Of a DNA stretch of 15,872 nucleotides, positions 7,611 to 15,026 are shown piece by piece. Below the pieces are notes generated by a model. The model ran no database searches and was not told the origin of the DNA. It saw only the letters and a program-made list of their open reading frames with translations. The stretch is from Mobilitalea sp. (GTDB lineage Bacteria > Bacillota_A > Clostridia > Lachnospirales > Lachnospiraceae): assembly GCA_029974875.1 (NCBI GenBank), contig JARKQP010000708.1, positions 1-15,872 of the forward strand. Direction: 5' to 3'. Every line of letters begins with the position of its first letter. The stretch's first letter is position 1. The position numbers were made by a program, and so were the translations under genes.

Positions 7611-7617
7611 AATAGGA

Positions 7618-8451
7618 ATGAAACGTACACAAATCTCAGCAATTATGGTTTATACTGTTATGTGCATTATTTTATGCATTTTGATGTACCCAATTTTCTT
7701 GATTATTATGACCAGTTTTAAAACATCGATTGAAACGCAAACAAAAAGCCCCTTCGCATTACCGGAAGCACTTGACCTTTCAAATTATATAAGAGCAATT
7801 GAGACATCTAACCTTGCTCTATATTTCAAGAACAGCATGATAGTTCTTGTTGTCACAATTTTTTTTCTTGTATTGCTAAGTTCCACCGCTGCGTTTGCCA
7901 TAGCAAAATTGGAGTTTCGTTATAACAATAAATTTTTATCCTTTTTCCTGTTGGGGATAACAATACCGATACACGTAACCCTTATTCCCTTGTTTCAGAT
8001 TTATAAAGCCATCCATATATTAAATACCCCACTGTCATTAATATTACCGCAGATAGGTTTTAACCTTCCCTTGTCCATATATTTGTTTACAACATTCTAT
8101 CAGTTTATTCCAGACTCCATGATGGAGGCAGCTGCAATCGACGGAGCCTCTGTCTTCCAGATTTTCCGGAACATTATGTTCCCAATGTCGCGAAATACGA
8201 TCGTTACGGTTATCACTATGAATACCATTTTTGTCTGGAATGAGTTTATATTTGCCAATACTTTTATCAGCAAATCCCAATTAAAAACCATTTCAATCGG
8301 TTTATATGATTATATCGGTGCCAAGGGAATTGTAGACTGGGGGGCGACGTTTTCGGCAATATCCATATTTCTGATTCCGCTTTTATTTGTCTATTTCATC
8401 CTCAACAAAGGCATCGTTGCCGGAATGACTGCCGGGGCGGTAAAAGAATAA
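7618..8451 (+). CDS. ABC sugar transporter permease, MalG/UgpE-like
   Basis: This 277-residue inner-membrane protein is the second half of the permease pair. It has six predicted transmembrane segments, with the first at about 8-31, and a canonical EAA loop at 170-189 (EAAAIDGA, then QIFRNIMFP). The C-terminal tail GIVAGMTAGAVKE is typical of MalG-like carbohydrate permeases. The start follows AAAGGAGGT that overlaps the upstream stop, so the two permeases should be made in matched amounts. No ATPase gene lies in the window; in Firmicutes such CUT1 systems commonly share an MsmX/UgpC-type ATPase encoded elsewhere, and that is inferred here. No clear terminator follows in the 171-base gap to the sensor kinase, so some read-through into yesM-like is possible. 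Confidence 0.93.
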   Translation: MKRTQISAIMVYTVMCIILCILMYPIFLIIMTSFKTSIETQTKSPFALPEALDLSNYIRAIETSNLALYFKNSMIVLVVTIFFLVLLSSTAAFAIAKLEFRYNNKFLSFFLLGITIPIHVTLIPLFQIYKAIHILNTPLSLILPQIGFNLPLSIYLFTTFYQFIPDSMMEAAAIDGASVFQIFRNIMFPMSRNTIVTVITMNTIFVWNEFIFANTFISKSQLKTISIGLYDYIGAKGIVDWGATFSAISIFLIPLLFVYFILNKGIVAGMTAGAVKE

Positions 8452-8577
8452 TAATCCTTGAGGTTCCGCAAATTGTAACTGAAAGCTGTTGTTAAAAGAC
8501 TAATAAACTCGCGGCTCTGTGGATAATTCTACGCAAGCTTAAGGAAATAATATTCGCTTTTTCTCCCGTCAAGAAAA

Positions 8578-8586
8578 TGTTATACT
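8578..8586 (+). promoter_or_regulatory. Extended -10 promoter of the YesM/YesN-like pair
   Basis: TGT followed by TATACT (8581-8586) is an extended -10 element; a second TATACT lies at 8590-8595. The -35 region is poor (TTTTTC at 8558-8563). The two-component genes may therefore have a constitutive promoter of their own besides read-through from the permease genes. Confidence 0.45.
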
Positions 8587-8622
8587 AGATATACTATCAT
8601 TATAGGAAGGAGCCCGCTGCAG

Positions 8623-10359
8623 ATGAAAAAAGTATTACATATCACAACGATGGCCAACAAATTCCTGCTCTTATCAATTGTGGCCGTTCTGGTTCCGCTG
8701 TTCTCTTTTCTGCTTTTCGCCACAAGCAGCTACAGCAGGGCAATCGATAATAAGCTGGACCAGCTTACCGGCAATATGCTCCTCCTGGTAAATAAAAACA
8801 TTCAGTATATCATCAATGATATTACAGATACCGGCAATCTGATTGTCACTTCCCAGGCTGTTCAGACGGTTTTATCTGCCTCCACAGAACAACAGGAGTA
8901 TAACCTGCCCTCCTATCGCACTGAGTTAGAATGCAAAGATTTATTGATGAATATTACAAATAATAAAAAATATATCGGCATGGTCTATCTCGGAAATGAT
9001 TTCTACTCGGTCAGTAAAGAAAAAACATTCGCCCCAGCCTTCAACCCCCTTTCCATTTCTTCAGAGCACACAGACGGCTGGCTTAAAAAGGTAATGGATG
9101 CCCGGGGAAAAGGAATCTGGATATCCACATCGGAAGCTACCGAATTTCAGGATAGCCTCATGGTTTATTCCCGGATGGTAAAAAATCTAAATAGTATCAA
9201 ACCTATCGGTATTTTGGTCATTGGTATCAATAAATATGTATTTCATGATATTTTTTCAGATGTGAATAATATCAACAACACACAATTTATTATTACACAG
9301 GGAGATGATATTCTTTACAACAGTATATCTGCTGATTCTTCCTCTTCTATTCCTTTTAGCGCCGATGAAATGAATACACTTCTTTCCGGCGAAGGACTTG
9401 TGACTTTAGACATAGGGAAGCGATTTTATGTAAAAAGCATGAACATCGCCAATGCCGGATGGACTGTCACTTCGATCACTCCCTATGAACTCTTTGCCAT
9501 AGAAAAAACTCAGACTTTCATTGTTTTTTCCGCAATAGCATTGATAACCTTTGCCGTGGCGATTTTCTGCTCTTACTGTTTTACGAAGAATATTACCAAA
9601 GCTTTAAAACACCTGAGTAACTATGTAGATAATCTAAAGAGAGGAATCAAAGGTAAATTAGAATTTAAAACAAGTGATGAAATCGGAATCATAGGCAATG
9701 AGTTTATGAAGGTTGTAGAGGAAAATGAGGTATTGAATACCAATCTATATAAAACCAAATATAAAGAAAAAGAAGCAGAACTGCTGCTGCTCCAATTGCA
9801 GATAAATCCGCATTTTCTTTACAATGCCTTAGATTCTATTTTCTGGATAGCAGAAGAACATGGTGCAACTGAAATTTCCAAACTGGTGGTTGCACTTTCC
9901 AAGGTTTTCAAATTAAGTTTAAATAACGGAGAACGGCTGATTACGTTCCGTCGTGAACTGGAAATGGTTGAAAGCTACATTCATGTTCAGAAGATGCGCT
10001 ATGAGGACAAATTCAATGTCAAAATGAACATAGATGAAAATTTAATGAATCATTATATCATGAAATTTATTCTGCAGCCCCTGGTCGAAAATGCAATTAC
10101 CCACGGAATTGCTCCCAAGGAGGGAGACGGAACCATCATCATTAATGCTAGTATTGAACAAAATGATGTACTGATTAGTGTCAAAGATGATGGTATTGGT
10201 TTTGCTGAACCACAGGAAGAAATATTAAAACATGGATATGCTTTGCGTAACATCAATGACCGGATTCAATTATATTATGGTTCTGAATATGGATTGCATC
10301 TTAAGTCTATACCGGGAAAAGGCTCTCTGACTTGTGTCAAAATCAAGCTCGAAAGCTGA
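8623..10359 (+). CDS. YesM-like sensor histidine kinase
   Basis: This 578-residue membrane kinase belongs to the LytS/YesM class. Transmembrane helix 1 spans about 13-34, a large extracytoplasmic Cache-like sensor about 35-295, and helix 2 about 298-320. A HAMP segment follows. The His_kinase domain contains QINPHFLYN with phospho-histidine H397, and the ATPase domain carries the N box QPLVENA with N490 and the G1 box DDGIG from D522. Length is normal for the family. AGGAG lies 10 bases before the ATG. The response regulator begins 19 bases after the stop. Family knowledge: such kinases sit next to polysaccharide uptake loci and often sense oligosaccharides directly or through the binding protein. 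The neighbours here fit that; the ligand itself is not shown. Confidence 0.92.
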   Translation: MKKVLHITTMANKFLLLSIVAVLVPLFSFLLFATSSYSRAIDNKLDQLTGNMLLLVNKNIQYIINDITDTGNLIVTSQAVQTVLSASTEQQEYNLPSYRTELECKDLLMNITNNKKYIGMVYLGNDFYSVSKEKTFAPAFNPLSISSEHTDGWLKKVMDARGKGIWISTSEATEFQDSLMVYSRMVKNLNSIKPIGILVIGINKYVFHDIFSDVNNINNTQFIITQGDDILYNSISADSSSSIPFSADEMNTLLSGEGLVTLDIGKRFYVKSMNIANAGWTVTSITPYELFAIEKTQTFIVFSAIALITFAVAIFCSYCFTKNITKALKHLSNYVDNLKRGIKGKLEFKTSDEIGIIGNEFMKVVEENEVLNTNLYKTKYKEKEAELLLLQLQINPHFLYNALDSIFWIAEEHGATEISKLVVALSKVFKLSLNNGERLITFRRELEMVESYIHVQKMRYEDKFNVKMNIDENLMNHYIMKFILQPLVENAITHGIAPKEGDGTIIINASIEQNDVLISVKDDGIGFAEPQEEILKHGYALRNINDRIQLYYGSEYGLHLKSIPGKGSLTCVKIKLES

Positions 10360-10378
10360 CTATATAGGGGTGATTATT

Positions 10379-11878
10379 ATGTATACCGCATTTATCGTTG
10401 ATGATGAATCTAAGGTAATTAATGGTTTAATAAAGCATGTCAGCTGGGAGCAACTAAATACTAGTGTTGTTGGTTACTCAAAGAACGGAAATGAGGCCTT
10501 AAATAAAATACTGGATCTGAATCCGGATATCGTTATAACAGATATTTTTATGCCCGGTATAAACGGAATCCAGCTGATGGAGCAGTGCAGAGGCAAAAGT
10601 AGTTCTACCTTTATTGTATTCAGCGGCTACAGTGAATTTGAATATGCAAAAGCCGCGATTCGCCTGGAAGCTGTTGACTATCTGATTAAACCAGTTAACA
10701 TTGAAGAAATTGAACAAACAATTATAAAAGCCCAGAAAAAAATTGATAAAAACCGGCAACAAAGTATTATCCCTCATTCAATGGAACTTCCTGTAAGCAA
10801 TATTCTTGGCAGTAATTATGAGGATATTCATTTACTGAAACCTTATGAAGCTTACATTCCTTTTTTGCTCGAATTTCATAATGCGACCGGCAATGACATT
10901 GCTATGGGATGTATTGCTTCACTGCTGGCTGTCAAATGGGAAAGATATCAATTATATTTTGTTAAAGCACAGCAAAAATATCTTGTTTTGGCGGCTGTCA
11001 GCTCCGCCGCATTTATTCAGTCAATAAGGAAATCCCTTACAAATAAGCTGAAGGATTTATTAGCTGAATACGGAGATATTTTTTATTGGGGCATGGGCTG
11101 TATTGTTACAGAAACCGGCAAACTCCGTATGTCAATATCAGCCGCACACGAAATCCTGGAATTCTGCAAATTCAGCCAAAGCCAGCTGGAACATGACGCG
11201 GAACAGCTAATCTCTGATTCATTGGAAGAAGACGAAATGATTAACCAGATTGCCAATGTTATTCTGATGCTTTCTTCCGATGAAGAGGCTTATAAGCTGA
11301 TTAACCTGTTCATGAAAAATCTGCTGCAAAAAAAGTTAAATGTAGAGCATATAAAGGCAAAATATTTGGAATTACTCTATGGCATCCGGGATCAGTTTTA
11401 TAAAATTACCAATGATTTTACGGAGCTTCCGCTATCCTGGGAGAAAGATATCCTGATTCCTGTTATCTCTGCCACAAATGCAGATGATGCGAAATCTATT
11501 TTCTATTCATTTTTACATCTGCTGAGACAAAACAGCATTCTTCAAAAAGATGGGAACCGCATAACGAATGTCATACGAATAAAACAATACATCCAGAATC
11601 ATCTGGGTGAAAATATTAACCTAAATAGTATTGCTGATTCAGTCAATATGAATTCCGCATACGTCAGTTATCTCTTTAAGCAGGAAGCCGGCATGAATTT
11701 GTTTAACTACATCACAGAACAGCGCATTCATTATGCGAAACATTTATTGAAAAATACAAACAAAAAGGTGATGGAAATTGCGGAGCTATGTGGTTATGAT
11801 GATCAGGGTTATTTCTGTCAGGTGTTTAAAAAGCAAACAGGTATGACAGCCAGTGAATACAGAAATGCACATGGGTAG
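10379..11878 (+). CDS. YesN-like response regulator with AraC-type DNA-binding domain
   Basis: This 499-residue cytoplasmic regulator has an N-terminal receiver domain with the acidic pair D8-D9, phosphoacceptor D55 in VITDIFMPG, S82 and K104. A poorly conserved middle region follows at about 130-390. The AraC/XylS domain occupies about 400-499, with helix-turn-helix 1 near 415-440 (LNSIADSVNMNSAYVSYLF) and helix-turn-helix 2 near 465-495 (MEIAELCGYDDQGYFCQVF, KKQTGM). The ATG at 10379 is preceded by AGGGG at 10366-10370; an in-frame ATG at 10334 lies inside the kinase gene and lacks such support. It should be phosphorylated by the preceding kinase and activate the transport and hydrolase genes; the repeats at 6521-6535 and 6622-6657 are its candidate targets. 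Confidence 0.92.
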   Translation: MYTAFIVDDESKVINGLIKHVSWEQLNTSVVGYSKNGNEALNKILDLNPDIVITDIFMPGINGIQLMEQCRGKSSSTFIVFSGYSEFEYAKAAIRLEAVDYLIKPVNIEEIEQTIIKAQKKIDKNRQQSIIPHSMELPVSNILGSNYEDIHLLKPYEAYIPFLLEFHNATGNDIAMGCIASLLAVKWERYQLYFVKAQQKYLVLAAVSSAAFIQSIRKSLTNKLKDLLAEYGDIFYWGMGCIVTETGKLRMSISAAHEILEFCKFSQSQLEHDAEQLISDSLEEDEMINQIANVILMLSSDEEAYKLINLFMKNLLQKKLNVEHIKAKYLELLYGIRDQFYKITNDFTELPLSWEKDILIPVISATNADDAKSIFYSFLHLLRQNSILQKDGNRITNVIRIKQYIQNHLGENINLNSIADSVNMNSAYVSYLFKQEAGMNLFNYITEQRIHYAKHLLKNTNKKVMEIAELCGYDDQGYFCQVFKKQTGMTASEYRNAHG

Positions 11879-11952
11879 AAATTGCTTCCATGTTTTCACT
11901 TGAAAAGCTCAAAATCCTATTCCCGGTTCTGCGCATGAAAAAAGGGTGAAAT

Positions 11953-11991
11953 AAAAAAACCAGGGTATGCCCATCATCAGGCATACCCTGG
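11953..11991 (-). terminator. Intrinsic terminator of trmL
   Basis: A perfect 12-base stem (11960-11971 with 11980-11991, CCAGGGTATGCC and its complement) and an 8-base loop are followed on the minus strand by seven Ts (complement of 11953-11959). The stem begins at the base next to the trmL stop codon. On the plus strand the hairpin has no T run, so it would not be a strong terminator for the YesN-like gene that converges on it. Confidence 0.92.
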
Positions 11992-12489
11992 CTACGCGTC
12001 ATCCCAGCTATATTTATGCAGCTTTCCTTCCATGCGCATCCCTTCAAAGTTATTCTGCCTCATGGCCTCATACAAAATGATTGCAACCGAATTTCCCAAA
12101 TTCAAGGATCTGATATCTCCTACCATAGGGATACGGACCGTATTCTCTTTATTAGCCAGCAGCAGCTCCTCCGGAATTCCTGCGCTCTCCTTACCGAACA
12201 TAATGTAACAGTCCGGGTCATACTCCACATGGGTATAGGAATGCCGGGCTTTGGTGGTAGCCATATAAATCCTGGCATTCGGATTCCTGTCCAGAAAGTC
12301 CTGGTAATTATCATAAACTGTAACGTCAAGGTCCTTCCAATAATCAAGGCCTGCCCTCTTAATCTCTTTCTCATTTAGGCGGAAGCCCATGGGCTCGATG
12401 AGATGGAGCCTTGTTCCCGTGGCTACACAGGTTCTGCCGATATTCCCTGTATTAGCAGGTATCTCAGGCTCTAATAATACAATATTCAT
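11992..12489 (-). CDS. trmL: tRNA (cytidine/uridine-34 2'-O)-methyltransferase TrmL
   Basis: This 165-residue SPOUT-class enzyme 2'-O-methylates the wobble nucleotide of tRNA-Leu species using S-adenosylmethionine. Motifs appear in the family order: the N-terminal EPEIPANTGNIGRTC (7-21), the loop FGKESAGIPEELL (98-110), and the knot segment RSLNLGNSVAIILYEAMRQ (127-145), which forms the SAM site. Length matches the family. The frame is open 24 codons further upstream, but homologues begin MNIVLLEPEIP, and AAGGAAG (12501-12507) stands 11 bases before this ATG. It is transcribed away from cheX, which has its own terminator, so trmL may use a promoter in 12490-12567 that I could not define. The protein looks complete and normal. 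Confidence 0.95.
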   Translation of the reverse strand: MNIVLLEPEIPANTGNIGRTCVATGTRLHLIEPMGFRLNEKEIKRAGLDYWKDLDVTVYDNYQDFLDRNPNARIYMATTKARHSYTHVEYDPDCYIMFGKESAGIPEELLLANKENTVRIPMVGDIRSLNLGNSVAIILYEAMRQNNFEGMRMEGKLHKYSWDDA

Positions 12490-12567
12490 ATTACAACCTA
12501 CTTCCTTTTTACATAATAACGGACATTTGGCTGCCAGGCAAATTATGTATCCGCCGGCCACAGAATG

Positions 12568-12592
12568 AAAAAAGGTGAACTAATCACCTTTT
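12568..12592 (-). terminator. Intrinsic terminator of cheX, overlapping its stop codon
   Basis: AAAAGGTGA (12570-12578) pairs with TCACCTTTT (12584-12592) around a 5-base loop, with six Ts available at the end on the minus strand (complement of 12568-12573). The TAG stop (12580-12582) lies within the loop. Confidence 0.8.
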
Positions 12593-13050
12593 ATAGCTAT
12601 ATTGATCTCAATTGTTTTATTCTCGTCATAATTTAAGGGAACACAGATATTAGATGCATAATTCGTTGTAAAGGACATGGATCCGTTTGCTACGGTTGGA
12701 GGTGTGATATCAATTGCAATTCCCTTGGTAGAGAATACGGTGGCCGTATTGCCCATGATCATATTACCTAATTCGCTTATCGCACTTTTAGCTAAATCAT
12801 CCATGACAGTGATAGGCATCATTATCATTTTTGAAGCAATGTCACAGGCAACCTCATTGCTAAAGGCAATCATCGCCTGTCCTTTCATTTCACCGGTAAA
12901 ACCAATCAAAATAATCAGGGTATCTTCGAAAAATGCTGGATTTTTTATATATGGTCTACCAATCTTGACATCGATAAAGCACATATCCTTCAGAATTCTT
13001 GTTGATGCCATTAAGAATGGATTAATATGATCAACATTAACACTGGCCAT
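12580..13050 (-). CDS. cheX: CheX/CheC-family chemotaxis phosphatase-like protein
   Basis: This 156-residue cytoplasmic protein has the CheC/CheX/FliY signature S-x3-E-x2-N in SAISELGNMIMGN, with E93 and N96 as the residues that hydrolyse phospho-CheY in this family. Length and the beta-rich C-terminal half fit CheX, which carries one such helix and acts as a dimer. The start is ATG 13050, placed 5 bases after GGGAGGTG (13056-13063); a frame extension of five codons upstream has no support. It has its own promoter and terminator and no chemotaxis genes beside it, so it acts either on a distant CheY or on another receiver domain. Whether this cell is motile cannot be seen here. Confidence 0.88.
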   Translation of the reverse strand: MASVNVDHINPFLMASTRILKDMCFIDVKIGRPYIKNPAFFEDTLIILIGFTGEMKGQAMIAFSNEVACDIASKMIMMPITVMDDLAKSAISELGNMIMGNTATVFSTKGIAIDITPPTVANGSMSFTTNYASNICVPLNYDENKTIEINIAIKGD

Positions 13051-13142
13051 TACAACACCTCCCAATCCTTCTGTAAAGAAGGGTTTTTCTCTCTTTCGTC
13101 TCGGGGAAACATGGGTATTGCTTCCTATATCCCCTGCCCCCT

Positions 13143-13172
13143 ATTGTAACACATACTCTACCGTTTTTTCAA
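13143..13172 (-). promoter_or_regulatory. Sigma-A-type promoter of cheX
   Basis: On the minus strand TTGAAA (complement of 13167-13172) and TACAAT (complement of 13143-13148) are 18 bases apart, and TG one base upstream of the -10 makes it an extended -10 promoter. The leader to the ATG would be about 85 bases. The rest of the 13051-13340 gap holds only the aminotransferase terminator and unassigned sequence. Confidence 0.65.
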
Positions 13173-13270
13173 CTACTATAGTCAACATATCATGCCCTTT
13201 GGGTTTATTTCGACATGTTTTTCAAATTATTCCAACAATTGTCACCAATATAGTTATCAGAAGGCGCAGG

Positions 13271-13307
13271 AAAAGCCTGCAGCTGATTATACTACAGCTG
13301 GCAGGCT
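13271..13307 (-). terminator. Probable intrinsic terminator of the aminotransferase operon
   Basis: AGCCTGCAGCTG (13274-13285) pairs with CAGCTGGCAGGCT (13295-13307), with one bulged base and a 9-base loop. On the minus strand the stem runs into TTTT then CC, a short T run. A competing hairpin, GCAGG-aaaag-CCTGC (13266-13280), shares one arm. Confidence 0.7.
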
Positions 13308-13340
13308 GCCATTCTATGCCTTACTTTTTATTTTGTACTT

Positions 13341-14504
13341 CTATTTTTTATGCCGCGCCACAAATTTCTCAATTCTCTCCAGGGCAATCTTCAGATTCTC
13401 AATGGAATATGCATAGGATATCCTTAAATATCCCTCTCCGCACTCACCGAATGCGGTTCCTGGAACCACTGCGACCTTTTCTTCCTGAAGAAGCTTTGTT
13501 GCGAATTCCTCCGAGGTCATGCCCAGGCTCTTAATGCATGGGAACACATAGAAGGCACCGTAAGGCTCAAAGCACTCCAACCCCATACCCCGTAGGGAGT
13601 GGATTACATATCTGCGCCGTTTATCATAAGCATCACGCATCATCGCCACATCGGGATCGCCGTTCTTCAGGGCCTCAACGCCTGCATATTGGCTTGTTGT
13701 AGGGGCACACATAATAGCAAATTGATGGATTTTCACCATTTGTTCAATGATCATTGCCGGACCCACCGCATATCCCAGCCTCCAGCCAGTCATGGCATAG
13801 GACTTGGAAAAGCCGTTTATCACTATTGTCCTCTCCTTCATCCCAGGAAAGGATGCAATGGATACATGCTTTTTGCCATATGTAAGCTCGGAGTAAATTT
13901 CATCTGAAATGACAATAAGATCATGTTCCAGGATGACGTCAACGATATCCTGCAGGTCCTCGTGATCCATAATGGCTCCCGTCGGATTATTCGGAAATGC
14001 CAGAACCAGGAGCTTTGTTTTATCCGTAATGGCAGAGATTAATTCCTGCCTTGTCAGCTTGAAGTCATTTTCACCCTTTAGCTCAATGACCACCGGCTTA
14101 CCTCCGGCTAGGACTGCACAGGGATGATAGGACACATAGCAGGGTTGGGGTATTAAAACCTCATCTCCCGGCTCCAGCATGGCACGCATTGCGATATCAA
14201 TCGCCTCACTGCCACCGACGGTTACCATCGTCTCCGTATTATAGTCATAATCCAGTTCAAACCGTCTTTTTAGATAACTGCAGATTTCCTGCTTTAATTC
14301 CTTCAGGCCCGCATTGGAGGTATAGAAGGTTCTTCCCTTCTCCAGGGAATAGATACCCTCCTCCCTGATATGCCAGGGTGTATCAAAATCAGGTTCACCC
14401 ACACCAAGGGAAATCGCATCCTTCATCTCACTGACAATATCAAAAAATTTACGTATGCCGGACGGCGGCATATCGACAACTACTTTAGCTAATGGATTTC
14501 TCAA
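13341..14504 (-). CDS. PLP-dependent class I/II aminotransferase
   Basis: This 387-residue fold-type I aminotransferase shows all catalytic landmarks: the SLGVGEPDF substrate-binding strand (32-40), FPNNPTG (170-176) with the PLP ring contact N173, the SDEIY motif with D201, the Schiff-base lysine K234 in NGFSKSYAMTGWRLGY, and a C-terminal LRISYA with the carboxylate-binding arginine. It is cytoplasmic and should swap amino groups between an amino acid and a 2-oxo acid; aromatic or aspartate-type substrates are likely for this subgroup but not settled. The start is a TTG at 14504 overlapping the TGA of the Lrp-type gene by three bases. Homologues begin with the same RNPL segment, so the TTG is preferred over the ATG at residue 12. 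The only SD-like sequence, AAAGG, is about 14 bases away, so translation probably depends on coupling to the upstream gene. Confidence 0.92.
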   Translation of the reverse strand: MRNPLAKVVVDMPPSGIRKFFDIVSEMKDAISLGVGEPDFDTPWHIREEGIYSLEKGRTFYTSNAGLKELKQEICSYLKRRFELDYDYNTETMVTVGGSEAIDIAMRAMLEPGDEVLIPQPCYVSYHPCAVLAGGKPVVIELKGENDFKLTRQELISAITDKTKLLVLAFPNNPTGAIMDHEDLQDIVDVILEHDLIVISDEIYSELTYGKKHVSIASFPGMKERTIVINGFSKSYAMTGWRLGYAVGPAMIIEQMVKIHQFAIMCAPTTSQYAGVEALKNGDPDVAMMRDAYDKRRRYVIHSLRGMGLECFEPYGAFYVFPCIKSLGMTSEEFATKLLQEEKVAVVPGTAFGECGEGYLRISYAYSIENLKIALERIEKFVARHKK

Positions 14505-14983
14505 GGCGTAATCAGCATCCTTTCATCATGTTTGCTCTGTACCAGGGGCAGGCCATGCTCCTTATATTTCTTCAATACAAAATGTGTTGCCGTGCTCAGG
14601 ATGGCCTCCATTGGAGCCAGCTTTTCGGACACGAAGCTGGCGACCTCCCTCATAGTCCTTCCTTCCAATATTACTGTCAGGTCAAAACCGCCGGACATCA
14701 GATAGACTGACTGTACCTCATCAAACTGATAAATACGCTCTGCTATTTTATCAAATCCAAGGCCACGCTGCGGTGTTACCTTCAATTCAATCAACGCGGT
14801 AACCCTTTCGCACTCTACCTTATCCCAATTAATCAGAGTCGGGTATCCGCAGATCACTGATTCCGCTTCCAGCTGCTGAATTGTGGAAACAATCTCTTCC
14901 TCCGTGGTTCCCAGCATGATTGCCAGATCCGCGGCAGATATTTTGCTGTTTTTATCAATCGCTGCCAATATTTTTTCTCTCAT
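14501..14983 (-). CDS. Lrp/AsnC-family transcriptional regulator
   Basis: This 160-residue regulator has an N-terminal winged helix-turn-helix (about 1-50, with DLAIMLGTTEEEIVSTIQQL) and a C-terminal RAM/AsnC effector domain (about 60-135, with VTALIELKVTPQRG and the SGGFDLTVILEG strand). Such proteins form octamers or dimers and respond to amino acids. The start is ATG 14983, 6 bases after GGAGG (14990-14994); a GTG directly before it would leave only 3 bases. Its stop overlaps the aminotransferase start, so the two are one translational unit, and control of amino acid turnover is the likely job. Its Shine-Dalgarno can be taken into a hairpin by the sequence just upstream. Confidence 0.93.
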   Translation of the reverse strand: MREKILAAIDKNSKISAADLAIMLGTTEEEIVSTIQQLEAESVICGYPTLINWDKVECERVTALIELKVTPQRGLGFDKIAERIYQFDEVQSVYLMSGGFDLTVILEGRTMREVASFVSEKLAPMEAILSTATHFVLKKYKEHGLPLVQSKHDERMLITP

Positions 14984-14988
14984 CACAA

Positions 14989-15019
14989 GCCTCCATTCTT
15001 ATTAGGAGGCTTTGCCTCC
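14989..15019 (-). promoter_or_regulatory. Alternative hairpins around the Lrp-type gene's ribosome binding site
   Basis: On the minus strand the order is GGAGGC, AAA, GCCTCC, TAATAAGAAT, GGAGGC. The middle arm (15005-15010) can pair either with the upstream arm (15014-15019) or with the downstream arm (14989-14994), and the latter contains the SD of the Lrp-type gene. The upstream hairpin also has GTTTTT after it on the plus strand, so it could act as a small plus-strand terminator. Confidence 0.5.
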
Positions 15020-15026
15020 GTTTTTA

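Noticed and set aside
11879..11952. Terminator or small gene directly after the YesN-like gene
   Set aside because: Only a weak TTTTCA/TGAAAA pairing and no T run or credible reading frame; I see nothing firm in this stretch.
13118..13534. 138-codon plus-strand frame across the cheX-aminotransferase gap
   Set aside because: It runs through a promoter and a terminator and into antisense of the aminotransferase C terminus, and has no SD or family features.
15005..15026. Hairpin plus TTTTT as the terminator of the AIR-synthase-like gene
   Set aside because: The T run is on the plus strand, while the gene is on the minus strand; on the minus strand the hairpin is followed by TAATAAGAAT. It is better read as structure around the Lrp gene's SD.
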